27,269 nucleotides of DNA from a virus, in IMG/VR virus record IMGVR_UViG_3300009002_000033, positions 1 through 27,269 of that record; one strand, 5' to 3'. This document shows, in pieces, positions 8,399 through 14,949 of the stretch (positions are counted from its first letter, which is position 1; each line of letters opens with the position of its first letter). The notes under the pieces were generated by a model that saw nothing but the letters and a program-made list of their open reading frames with translations, searched no databases and had not been told where the DNA came from. The position numbers were made by a program, and so were the translations under genes.

Positions 8399-9457
8399 TT
8401 AACTTCTTAACAGTTTCTGAAATTCGCTGTTTACTTGAGATACAACATTAGGTTTAAATATGTTTATTCTACGCAAGGTGTCATTAGATTCGATAAGACG
8501 ATCCAGATATGTAACTGGAGTATGACTTACAAACGCTGTTCTGTTTTCTACACCACCACCAGAAACTATAGTTAAATCAGATTCTTCGCCATTTGCATTA
8601 TTATAGTGATGAGGAGCATTATACTGATCAAGATTACTATGTATTATTAAACTTCGAACAGTATCATCATCCCATAGCAACACATTTGGTTGATTACGTT
8701 GAGAGTAAATGGTTGTGCTGTTAGGAAGACTAAAACTTGAAAGTACTGAGGTTGCTGTAGCCTGTGTTCCATTTGCAATGTTAGGTTCTGATATAATAAC
8801 TCTGGGAGCACTTGTGTATCCTTCACCACCTGTTGTGACTGCTATAGATTGTATTGTTTCTGAAACCTTGACTTCACTACCATCCAAATAGGTCATAATT
8901 GCTTGCACAGTTGCACCTGTTCCACCACCCCCAGATAGGGTTATAGTAGGTGGTGAGGTGTAACCAGTGCCACCATTAGTCAGAGATATTGACCTAACAT
9001 CAATAATAGGCTTCACTGTTATCTGTCCAAGATCATAGTTCTTCTCTATAATCTTCCCTTTGAACACTGTGCCAAACTCATCAGAGTTAACACGATCCGC
9101 AACAAGATCTCCAATGTAAAACTCTCCATGCATTGCCGCTGTAGATTTTAATATTCTATTAGGATAATATACTTTAGCAAGATCATTTATTTTATAATTG
9201 TCCTGAGGCCAACCTTGTATACGCAACTTTTCATTTAACAAAAAGAAGGTCCAATACAAATCAACATTGCCATATAACTCATATGAAAGAATATCAGGTC
9301 TTGATGCATCATCAATATAATACTCTTCATAAAACGTTGCGTCATCTGCTATCTGATCGACAAGATCTATGTAAGCAGTTAAGTTTTGAAATGCTGTATC
9401 AGAAGTCTCTGTTCCAAAATTATAATCAACAACTGGAAAGTTTCTAAAAAATGCCAT
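8399..9457 (-). CDS. 53: Baseplate wedge subunit gp53 with inserted glycine-rich repeat domain
   Basis: The ATG at 9457 gives MAFFRNFPVVDYNFG, the usual gp53 opening. It follows the upstream stop directly (TAACATG) with GGGA before it; an alternative start 36 bases upstream is less likely. The first 130 residues carry gp53 features: DQIADDATFYEEYYIDD, SYELYGNVDLYWTFFLLNE, then YYPN and DLVADRV. The C-terminus (NRTAFVSHTPVTYLDRLIESNDTLRRINIFKP) is also gp53-like. Residues 156-233 hold two copies of a repeat centred on GG(T/E)GYTS(P/A)P at 162-170 and 210-218. The protein is 352 residues against 196 for T4 gp53, so the repeat domain is an insertion. gp53 locks adjacent wedges together around the hub. 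Confidence 0.88.
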   Translation of the reverse strand: MAFFRNFPVVDYNFGTETSDTAFQNLTAYIDLVDQIADDATFYEEYYIDDASRPDILSYELYGNVDLYWTFFLLNEKLRIQGWPQDNYKINDLAKVYYPNRILKSTAAMHGEFYIGDLVADRVNSDEFGTVFKGKIIEKNYDLGQITVKPIIDVRSISLTNGGTGYTSPPTITLSGGGGTGATVQAIMTYLDGSEVKVSETIQSIAVTTGGEGYTSAPRVIISEPNIANGTQATATSVLSSFSLPNSTTIYSQRNQPNVLLWDDDTVRSLIIHSNLDQYNAPHHYNNANGEESDLTIVSGGGVENRTAFVSHTPVTYLDRLIESNDTLRRINIFKPNVVSQVNSEFQKLLRS

Positions 9458-9458
9458 G

Positions 9459-10478
9459 TTAAAATCCCGTCCCAAACGTATAATCTTCACCAAGTGCGGC
9501 GGCTTCTTCTATAATATCTCTTTTGGTCAAAGGTCTTTCTTCAACAAAGTTTAGTGACACATCAGTTTCTTGGAAGTTACCGTCTTTATGAAACGCCATC
9601 CCTGTTGCGTTATAAACAACATCAACACCTTGTAAAAAGCATGGCAATATTCTTGTAGCAACTTTCTTCTTATCATAAAATAAATTTATTTTAAATTTAC
9701 TAGGAAATCTAAGTGCCGCTTCTAGTACATCGTCAGATGTGTCAGGATACATTTCTTCTCTAAAAAACTGAACTATTCTTTTTACTTCTTCTGCTTCTTC
9801 CGCTGAAGTTGGTATCATTTTAAATGTAAATCTAAACTGTCTTATACCAATACCTTTTAAAGTAGATCGTCTATTAGGGTTTATGGCTATACCAGTTTCT
9901 GTTTCTATCGCACCTTGTAATTCGGGGCTTATCTTACTTGCTAATCTAAGTCCAGCAACTTGAGCGGCTTCACTTTTCAAACCTTTATTAAAAGCTTCTT
10001 GTATAGAAGAAAAATCAGGGAGAAGATTTCCAGCCATTGCTTTAGCAATAGCTCCACCAGATCTACCAGCCGCTATTGCCTCTGCCGCACCACGACCAAC
10101 AATGCCAAGATCTATTCCAGTATATTCAACAGTATCTTGGAACTGTAATGCTTGTGGTAAATATAGAGAAGCCTTACGCCCAGCACCAATACGTGGTGGA
10201 AGGTTTCCTCTTACAGTTTTTTGCACACCCGTAAAAGAGTTTTGTTGTGCTAATTTATTAGGATCAGCATTAGCATCTGGACGTGGTAAGCTTTTTTGAA
10301 CTACATTTGCACCTTCAACTAGCCCGTTAAACACTGTCTCAGGTAAAGTTCTATACGCTTCTTGAACTGCTTCGAAAGTGATACGTCCTTTATATCCATC
10401 ATCTTCTAATGGAAATTTAAAACTGCTTTTAGCCAGTTCTTTATTGCCAGTAGCACCATAGCGTTTGTAATATGCCAT
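9459..10478 (-). CDS. 48: Baseplate tail-tube cap, gp48-like
   Basis: This is a 339-residue protein whose C-terminal part (about 205-330: GIGIRQFRFTFKMIPTSAEE, then EEVKRIVQFFREEMYPD, and later VVYNATGMAFH..ETDVSLNF) fits the tube-like fold shared by T4 gp48, gp54 and gp19. T4 gp48 has 364 residues. gp48 caps the dome of the baseplate and positions gp54 and the tape measure before tube growth. The alanine/glycine-rich stretch at 126-150 may be a flexible or membrane-like segment. The gene is first in the leftward hub operon, behind a perfect late promoter at 10512-10519 with AAGGAT as ribosome site. gp48 and gp54 are hard to tell apart by eye; I chose gp48 on length and because the plus-strand gene at 11690 looks more like gp54. 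Confidence 0.65.
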   Translation of the reverse strand: MAYYKRYGATGNKELAKSSFKFPLEDDGYKGRITFEAVQEAYRTLPETVFNGLVEGANVVQKSLPRPDANADPNKLAQQNSFTGVQKTVRGNLPPRIGAGRKASLYLPQALQFQDTVEYTGIDLGIVGRGAAEAIAAGRSGGAIAKAMAGNLLPDFSSIQEAFNKGLKSEAAQVAGLRLASKISPELQGAIETETGIAINPNRRSTLKGIGIRQFRFTFKMIPTSAEEAEEVKRIVQFFREEMYPDTSDDVLEAALRFPSKFKINLFYDKKKVATRILPCFLQGVDVVYNATGMAFHKDGNFQETDVSLNFVEERPLTKRDIIEEAAALGEDYTFGTGF

Positions 10479-10489
10479 TATCGATCCTT

Positions 10490-10497
10490 GATAAATA
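10490..10497 (+). promoter_or_regulatory. Probable T4-type late promoter for gene 4
   Basis: GATAAATA differs from the late consensus TATAAATA at its first base only. It lies 30 bases before the gene 4 ATG and predicts a leader of about 25 bases containing TAAGG at SD distance. It faces away from the perfect late promoter at 10512-10519 on the other strand; the two elements are 14 bases apart. Confidence 0.55.
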
Positions 10498-10511
10498 TAA
10501 AAAGTTACTAT

Positions 10512-10519
10512 TATTTATA
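10512..10519 (-). promoter_or_regulatory. T4-type late promoter for the 48-53-hub operon
   Basis: The minus strand reads TATAAATA exactly. It ends 33 bases before the gp48 ATG, with AAGGAT in the predicted leader. It is the only late-type element I see upstream of the run of genes from 48 to the spike. Confidence 0.8.
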
Positions 10520-10527
10520 AGGTATTT

Positions 10528-11019
10528 ATGGCATATTCAGGAACCTATAGGGTTAAAAACCGCACCAAATATAGTGGTGCAGTCGATAAAGTAGTCTTCA
10601 GATCTCTTTGGGAGAGAAATGCTTTTAAATGGTGTGACGATAGTAGTGAGATTGTTGCGTGGTCTTCCGAAGAAGTTGTCATTCCTTACTTCTATGAGGT
10701 AGATAAGAAGTACCATAGATACTTCATGGACTTAAAACTTACCTATAAGAATGGTAAGACAATACTAGTTGAGATCAAACCAAACAAAGAAACATCACCT
10801 CCAAAGTTTAATGGCAAGAAGTCTAAACGTTATATTACTGAAGGTATGACCTATGTAAAGAATATGAACAAATGGGCGGCGGCTCAGAACTATGCCGCTG
10901 ATCGTGGTTGGGGATTTCAGATATGGACTGAGAATGAACTTAGTGCCATGGGTATCTTACCTAAACCTAGAAAAAAGATAGTTCCGTTAAAACCATTAAG
11001 AAAACCTAAGAAAAAATAA
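10528..11019 (+). CDS. 4: Head completion protein gp4 (TnsA/PD-(D/E)xK-like fold)
   Basis: This 163-residue protein closely fits T4 gp4 (150 residues), which acts on filled heads before tail joining. It opens with GTYRVKNRTKYSG and continues FRSLWERNAFKWCD. The acidic residues are arranged as in TnsA-like nucleases: E29 in the first helix, D68 in YFMDL, and E82-I-K84 in VEIKP. All key positions look intact, so a DNA-trimming or end-processing activity is plausible. The C-terminus is a basic, proline-containing tail (PKPRKKIVPLKPLRKPKKK) that may bind DNA. It is the first gene of the rightward late group, with TAAGG before the ATG. A sigma70-type promoter at 11051-11079 points back across it on the opposite strand. 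Confidence 0.88.
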   Translation: MAYSGTYRVKNRTKYSGAVDKVVFRSLWERNAFKWCDDSSEIVAWSSEEVVIPYFYEVDKKYHRYFMDLKLTYKNGKTILVEIKPNKETSPPKFNGKKSKRYITEGMTYVKNMNKWAAAQNYAADRGWGFQIWTENELSAMGILPKPRKKIVPLKPLRKPKKK

Positions 11020-11050
11020 CATACTCACCCAACTCAATGACCTCTCTTTA

Positions 11051-11079
11051 ATTATATACACATAATTATGATTCGTCAA
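11051..11079 (-). promoter_or_regulatory. Near-consensus sigma70-type promoter reading antisense to gene 4
   Basis: The minus strand reads TTGACG (11079-11074), a 17-base spacer, then TATAAT (11056-11051). It shares the extended block TTGACGAATCATAA with the gp32 promoter at 15925-15953. It lies in the 86-base gap between two plus-strand genes and points left across gene 4. No minus-strand gene begins before gp48 at 10478, more than 550 bases away. Confidence 0.65.
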
Positions 11080-11092
11080 CCCCTAAAATAGA

Positions 11093-11100
11093 TATAAATA
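11093..11100 (+). promoter_or_regulatory. T4-type late promoter placed five bases before an ATG
   Basis: This is a perfect TATAAATA. T4 late transcripts start about six bases after the last A of the element, which here falls on the A of the ATG at 11106. No SD-like sequence precedes that ATG, so the message may be leaderless. Confidence 0.7.
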
Positions 11101-11105
11101 ACAAC

Positions 11106-11690
11106 ATGGCTAACTTATTTAAGAACTTAGAAATAGAAGCATTCAGAGCGGGTATCACCCCTAGAACAAAAGAGTCTAGGGAATGGTTCCGTAAACGCTT
11201 ATCCAGTATGGGTAGGATAAATCAAAAAGAACTTATGACCTCAGACTCAGTAAAGCTTGCTAACAAGCAACTTGTAGGGTCTATGCAGATGTTCTACTAT
11301 CAAGCAAAGCATAGAGACAAGCTTCCTTACTTCGATGCCTTTCCTTTAGTGATTGTTCTTGGTCCAGCGGAAAAGGGATTTCTAGGAATGAACTTACATT
11401 ATCTTCCACCACCATTGAGAGCAAAGTTCTTAGATGCTCTTATGGATATAACTACTAATACAAAATATAATGAGTCCACACGCTTTGATGTTACATACGA
11501 TATGCTAAAGGGTGCCGCTAAATACAAATACTTTAAGCCATGTGTTAAACATTATCTAACAGCACAGGTTAGAAGTAAGTTTGCTAGGATACCAGCACCT
11601 GAGTGGGAAATCGCAACCTTCTTACCGACTGCTAGTTGGCAGGGTGGTTCTGCTTCACAAGTGTATAAAGACTCTAAGGGAATGATTTAA
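11106..11690 (+). CDS. Conserved-looking protein of unknown function in tail/head gene cluster
   Basis: I do not recognise a function for this 194-residue protein. It opens MANLFKNLEIEAFRAGITPR, is basic in the first 60 residues, and has a hydrophobic core segment FDAFPLVIVLGPAEKGFLGMNLHYLPP near residues 80-105, followed by helical sequence. There are no clear catalytic motifs, signal or transmembrane segment. It lies between gene 4 and gene 54, and its stop overlaps the next start (TTTAATG), so a late virion or assembly role is likely by context; proteins with this opening are, as far as I recall, common in marine T4-like phages. The ATG sits five bases after a perfect late promoter with no ribosome site. 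The next in-frame ATG is 34 codons downstream and would discard the basic start, so 11106 is preferred. Confidence 0.7.
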   Translation: MANLFKNLEIEAFRAGITPRTKESREWFRKRLSSMGRINQKELMTSDSVKLANKQLVGSMQMFYYQAKHRDKLPYFDAFPLVIVLGPAEKGFLGMNLHYLPPPLRAKFLDALMDITTNTKYNESTRFDVTYDMLKGAAKYKYFKPCVKHYLTAQVRSKFARIPAPEWEIATFLPTASWQGGSASQVYKDSKGMI

Positions 11691-12409
11691 TGTCCAGCAT
11701 TGACCAGTTAAAAAGTTTAGTATCCAGAAAAGATGGTATAGCACGTCCAAACGTGTTCAGAGTAAAGTTCCCATCTATCCCCGGTGCTACCTCAGAAGAA
11801 GTAAATCTTCTCTGTAAGGACGTTGTACTCCCCGGTAAGCAGATTATAACCAATGAACGTAGAATTGGTATGCAGACGCACAAGGTTCCGTATGGGTATG
11901 GTGTCTCAGATATCTCTATGACATTTCATGTGCTAAACGATTATGGCATCAGAAAATACTTTGATGTATGGCAAAGCCTTGCTATAGATCAGGATGGACA
12001 AACCGCTGGATATCTTAGAGGTAGAGAAGGTTACGGAAAACAGATTGTTATTGAACAGTTAAAGAAGGGCATAGGTCTTCCTATCTATTCTACACCACTT
12101 GGCATTCCAAAACTACCTTCAGAAATACAGAATAGACTGCCTAAGTTTGGTCCTATTGATCTTGCCCAAGGTCAGTTTGACTTAGACTTTGTAACAGGGG
12201 ATGATGTAATATACTCATGCACATTGTTTGATGCATTCCCTACCACAATGAATGACATTACCTTAAACAGTGAAATGGATGGTGTAGTAGAATTGAACGT
12301 ACAACTATCATATACAAAATGGATTCCGAATGAAGTCGAATCCGCTAACAATATTGAGAAGTTCTTAATGACCCAAATTGGAACAGCAATAGGAAAGATA
12401 TTTAATTAA
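11690..12409 (+). CDS. 54: Tail-tube-fold protein, probable baseplate-tube initiator gp54
   Basis: This 239-residue protein has the tail-tube fold of T4 gp19/gp54. It shows GIARPNVFRVKFPSIPG (compare FARPNLFQVEI in gp19), then LLCKDVVLPGKQI, a YGVSDISMTFHVLNDYGIRKYFDVWQSL segment, and a C-terminal VVELNVQLSYTKW strand. T4 gp19 has 163 residues and gp54 has 320, so the length is intermediate. Immediate neighbours are gene 26 and the tape measure, while gp19 normally follows sheath gene 18; this favours gp54, the initiator that starts tube polymerisation on the gp48 platform. A specialised second tube protein is the alternative. It starts by overlapping the previous stop and is followed, 14 bases on, by gene 26. 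Confidence 0.65.
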   Translation: MSSIDQLKSLVSRKDGIARPNVFRVKFPSIPGATSEEVNLLCKDVVLPGKQIITNERRIGMQTHKVPYGYGVSDISMTFHVLNDYGIRKYFDVWQSLAIDQDGQTAGYLRGREGYGKQIVIEQLKKGIGLPIYSTPLGIPKLPSEIQNRLPKFGPIDLAQGQFDLDFVTGDDVIYSCTLFDAFPTTMNDITLNSEMDGVVELNVQLSYTKWIPNEVESANNIEKFLMTQIGTAIGKIFN

Positions 12410-12423
12410 AGGATTGAATTGAG

Positions 12424-13131
12424 ATGGCACTACCTAAACTAAATGATAAACCAAAGTATGAACTTGTTATACCTTCGACACAACAAAAAGTTAGATTTAG
12501 ACCTTATCTTGTAAGAGAAGAAAAGGTTTTAATGATGGCAATGGAAAGTGAAGATCAGACACAAATGTTTGAAGCCATTGCTGATACCATTGAAGCCTGT
12601 GTTGATGATGAAATAAACAAAACGGCACTGACTAGTTTTGATGTAGAATATATGTTTGTTAAGATTAGATCAAAGTCTGTAGGAGAAAATATAAAACTCA
12701 CACCTAAGTGTGGAGAATGTGAAGCAGAAAACGAGGTAGAGATCCCACTTGACGATATAACTATAACTTTACCTGTTACAGATTTGATGATTAAGTTAAC
12801 TGATGATATAAGCATTAAGATGAAGTATCCATCGTATGTTGAAATATTAGATAAAGAAATTTTGAATGCGGAGTCTGCTACAAAACAAACATTTGGTATG
12901 ATTTTAAAATGTATTGAATCTGTTATGACTGAAGATGAGAATATGATGTTTAAAGAAGAAACAAATAAATCTCAAATGGATTTTATTGAGTCTTTAAGTT
13001 CTACGCAGTTTGATGAGATACGAAAGTTTATTGAAGGAATACCGCAAGTAAGTTATGATGCATCATATGAATGTGTTGGATGTAAACATAATAACGAAGT
13101 CATGTTGAGAGGCATGAATGATTTTTTTTAG
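12424..13131 (+). CDS. 26: gp26-like baseplate protein / tape-measure chaperone (zero-frame product)
   Basis: This 235-residue protein matches the T4 baseplate gp26 family: KYELVIPSTQQKVRFRPYLVREEKVLMMAMES at the start is its hallmark. A zinc ribbon is formed by C96-x2-C99 and C217-x2-C220. ATTGAGATG gives a weak ribosome site. The last codons are GAT TTT TTT TAG, and the eight-T run lies exactly where a -1 slip would bypass the stop and enter the extension at 13131-13322. In other long-tailed phages the gene before the tape measure makes a short (G) and a frameshifted long (GT) chaperone, which coat the tape measure and recruit tube subunits. The G/GT role for this protein is inference from arrangement. 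Confidence 0.85.
   Translation: MALPKLNDKPKYELVIPSTQQKVRFRPYLVREEKVLMMAMESEDQTQMFEAIADTIEACVDDEINKTALTSFDVEYMFVKIRSKSVGENIKLTPKCGECEAENEVEIPLDDITITLPVTDLMIKLTDDISIKMKYPSYVEILDKEILNAESATKQTFGMILKCIESVMTEDENMMFKEETNKSQMDFIESLSSTQFDEIRKFIEGIPQVSYDASYECVGCKHNNEVMLRGMNDFF
13122..13129 (+). promoter_or_regulatory. Candidate -1 frameshift (slippery) site, run of eight T
   Basis: Zero-frame codons are GAT TTT TTT TAG. A tandem -1 slip on T TTT TTT keeps Phe pairing at both tRNA positions and continues TTA GTA TCT into an open frame of 63 codons. Transcriptional slippage on eight T is an alternative mechanism. A weak AT-only hairpin (13154-13160 with 13170-13176) lies 24 bases downstream. Confidence 0.75.
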
Positions 13132-13322
13132 TATCTCTTTCTCATGATAACCTAGTTAACTATTATCAAGTTAACTTTCAGTTAATGCAGAACCATAATT
13201 ATTCGTTAGAAGACGTTGAAAATATGATGCCATGGGAAAGAGAAATATATTTAGCTATGTTAATTGAACAAATAAAAGAACAACAAAGAGAAGCTGAAAG
13301 GCAAAGGATGACTAATGGCTGA
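13131..13322 (+). CDS. -1 frame extension of gp26 (GT-like chaperone tail)
   Basis: From the slip at the T run, the -1 frame reads VSLSHDNLVNYYQVNFQLMQ, then NHNYSLEDVENMMPWEREIYLAMLIEQIKEQQREAERQRM, and stops with TGA at 13320-13322, eight bases inside the tape-measure gene. The motif SLEDVENMMPWEREIYLAML followed by a charged helix is what I expect of the C-terminal half of tail-assembly chaperones (a PWER-type motif ahead of the tape measure). The 183 bases between genes 26 and 29 are thus coding, not spacer. The frame has no ATG near its beginning; the first (QLMQ) comes 20 codons in and lacks a ribosome site, which favours translation as a gp26 fusion of about 298 residues. Independent expression as a separate small protein (in T4 gp51 is separate) is the alternative. 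Confidence 0.8.
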   Translation, partial: VSLSHDNLVNYYQVNFQLMQNHNYSLEDVENMMPWEREIYLAMLIEQIKEQQREAERQRMTNG

Positions 13323-14883
13323 TACTAATTTCAATGATGTTGTAAAAGCAATAAAAGAGCAAAATTCATCACAGTTGGATACTACTAATTCTATAAATGC
13401 ACTTAATGATACTATGCGAGAACAGTTTAAACTTCAGGCTCGTGGTAAAAAAGATGAAGAAGAAGATAGAAAAGAAAGTAAAAAGGCTGGTAGGCAAAGC
13501 AAAAGTGGAAGTAGCTCTGGAGTATTAGGATCATTTAAAGATGGTGCTGGATTTGGTGCAGGGTTTGGTATAGCTGGTATGTTAGGTAAAATGGCTGGAG
13601 CCGCTGGAAGACTTATAAAGCCTATAGTAATGGCTGGACGTTTGTTACTAGGACCAGTTGGCTTGACTTTAATGGCGGCTTATGTTCTATTTAAAAACAT
13701 TGCAGAAAACGAAAACTTTAAAGCTACTCTCGCCGTTCTTTCAGAAACATGGACAAAGTTAAAAACAGCATTCACTGATTTAATAAGTGTATTTTCGGCG
13801 GCTAGTGAAAATGAGGGGCTAAACACACTCATAGAAAATGTAAAGAATTTTATCCCAAGCTTTATAAAAAATGTGCAAGATATTGTACTAGATATAGCGG
13901 CAACACTTGCTGAATCTATATCAGGAGTAATAGACACGATCAGAGCGTTAATAGAAGGAGATTTTAAAGGTGCTTTTGACTCAATCTGGAATGTTATTAA
14001 AGGTATCGGAGATTTTATAACAAGAACAGTAGATAATATTATACAAATGTTTTTACCGACAACAGAAGATGGTTTTATTTCCAAGAAGTTTTTTGAGGTT
14101 TTTGATATGGTTGCAAACATATTTGATAATGTTAAAGCCAAATTAATAGAAGGTGTAACACTTGTAGGAGATAATATCTTATTGGCTTGGGAAGCAGTCA
14201 CTAATTTCTTTTCAGATGAATCAATTCGTGGAGCCTTTGCCTATGTTAAGGATGGTATTTGGAATAAGATCACATCTTTTACAACAATGTTAGTGGATGG
14301 TTTCAAAAATGCTTTTTCACTATTAACATTTGAAAATCTTATTGCTGGAGTATTAGGTGCTGGAAAAGGTTTATCAGATATATTATGGTTCCCTATTAAT
14401 ACTGTTATTGATTGGATAAGTAAAAAGTTTGGATGGAGTGATGAAGATGCACCTAAGTTTAATTTAGCTGATAAAATAGGTGAATGGGTCACAGCGTTTG
14501 GAAAATGGTTTGGAAGCTTCTTACCTGATATAGGACAAATAGCCAGAGACTTAACTGCAAAATTATTAGGGTTTTTACCTGATTGGGTGGTTAAAGGAAT
14601 GATTAAAATGAATGGCGGCGATCCTGACTTATTTACAGTAAAGGATGGTGCGATTAATAAAAAAATCGTAGTTGAGACCCCGCCTCGTAATCCTTACGCA
14701 GAATTAATGGGAGATCCAAGATTTAAAGGCATAGGAACTTCAAACTATGTTGTGGATACTTCGACAAACTCTGGAGACAATATCTCTATAACAAATGTAG
14801 CACCGCAAATGATACCTTCTATGTCGGCAGTAGATCAAAAGATTTTGAACCAACAAAATATAAGAGCTTTCGGTTTTTACTAA
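13315..14883 (+). CDS. 29: Tape-measure protein, gp29-like
   Basis: This 522-residue protein follows the chaperone gene directly, as tape measures do. The N-terminus (1-75) is polar and highly charged (GKKDEEEDRKESKKAGRQ). Residues of about 82-130 form a Gly/Ala-rich hydrophobic stretch (GAGFGAGFGIAGMLGKMAG, then VMAGRLLLGPVGLTLMAAYV) able to insert in membrane on ejection. The rest is long amphipathic helices, ending with a beta-like tail (NISITNVAPQMIPS). T4 gp29 has 590 residues, so the tail should be somewhat shorter than T4's. The gene overlaps the frameshift ORF by eight bases, and its ribosome site is AAAGG in the end of that ORF. It ends at a hairpin shared with the convergent gp32 gene. 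Confidence 0.9.
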   Translation: MADTNFNDVVKAIKEQNSSQLDTTNSINALNDTMREQFKLQARGKKDEEEDRKESKKAGRQSKSGSSSGVLGSFKDGAGFGAGFGIAGMLGKMAGAAGRLIKPIVMAGRLLLGPVGLTLMAAYVLFKNIAENENFKATLAVLSETWTKLKTAFTDLISVFSAASENEGLNTLIENVKNFIPSFIKNVQDIVLDIAATLAESISGVIDTIRALIEGDFKGAFDSIWNVIKGIGDFITRTVDNIIQMFLPTTEDGFISKKFFEVFDMVANIFDNVKAKLIEGVTLVGDNILLAWEAVTNFFSDESIRGAFAYVKDGIWNKITSFTTMLVDGFKNAFSLLTFENLIAGVLGAGKGLSDILWFPINTVIDWISKKFGWSDEDAPKFNLADKIGEWVTAFGKWFGSFLPDIGQIARDLTAKLLGFLPDWVVKGMIKMNGGDPDLFTVKDGAINKKIVVETPPRNPYAELMGDPRFKGIGTSNYVVDTSTNSGDNISITNVAPQMIPSMSAVDQKILNQQNIRAFGFY

Positions 14884-14884
14884 A

Positions 14885-14912
14885 AAAGGATGACCATTTC
14901 TGATCATCCTTT
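14885..14912 (-). terminator. Terminator between convergent genes 29 and 32
   Basis: A nine-base stem AAAGGATGA/TCATCCTTT (14885-14893 with 14904-14912) has a ten-base loop. Read on the minus strand it is followed by a run of six T (14889 side outward to 14882), making a good intrinsic terminator for gp32. On the plus strand only TTTCT follows, so it would be weaker for gene 29. Confidence 0.75.
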
Positions 14913-14949
14913 CTAAACAAAGCTCCTCGGCGTTAGCTGGTGGCCTCGT

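Noticed and set aside
13154-13176. AGTTAAC/GTTAACT hairpin as stimulator of the frameshift
   Set aside because: The stem is AT-only, has a nine-base loop and begins 24 bases after the slip site, too far for the usual 5-9 base spacing.
13680-14201. 173-residue open frame on the minus strand inside the tape-measure gene
   Set aside because: It lies antisense to a well-supported gene; its Ser/Ile/Phe-rich composition is what an antisense reading of helical coding sequence gives.
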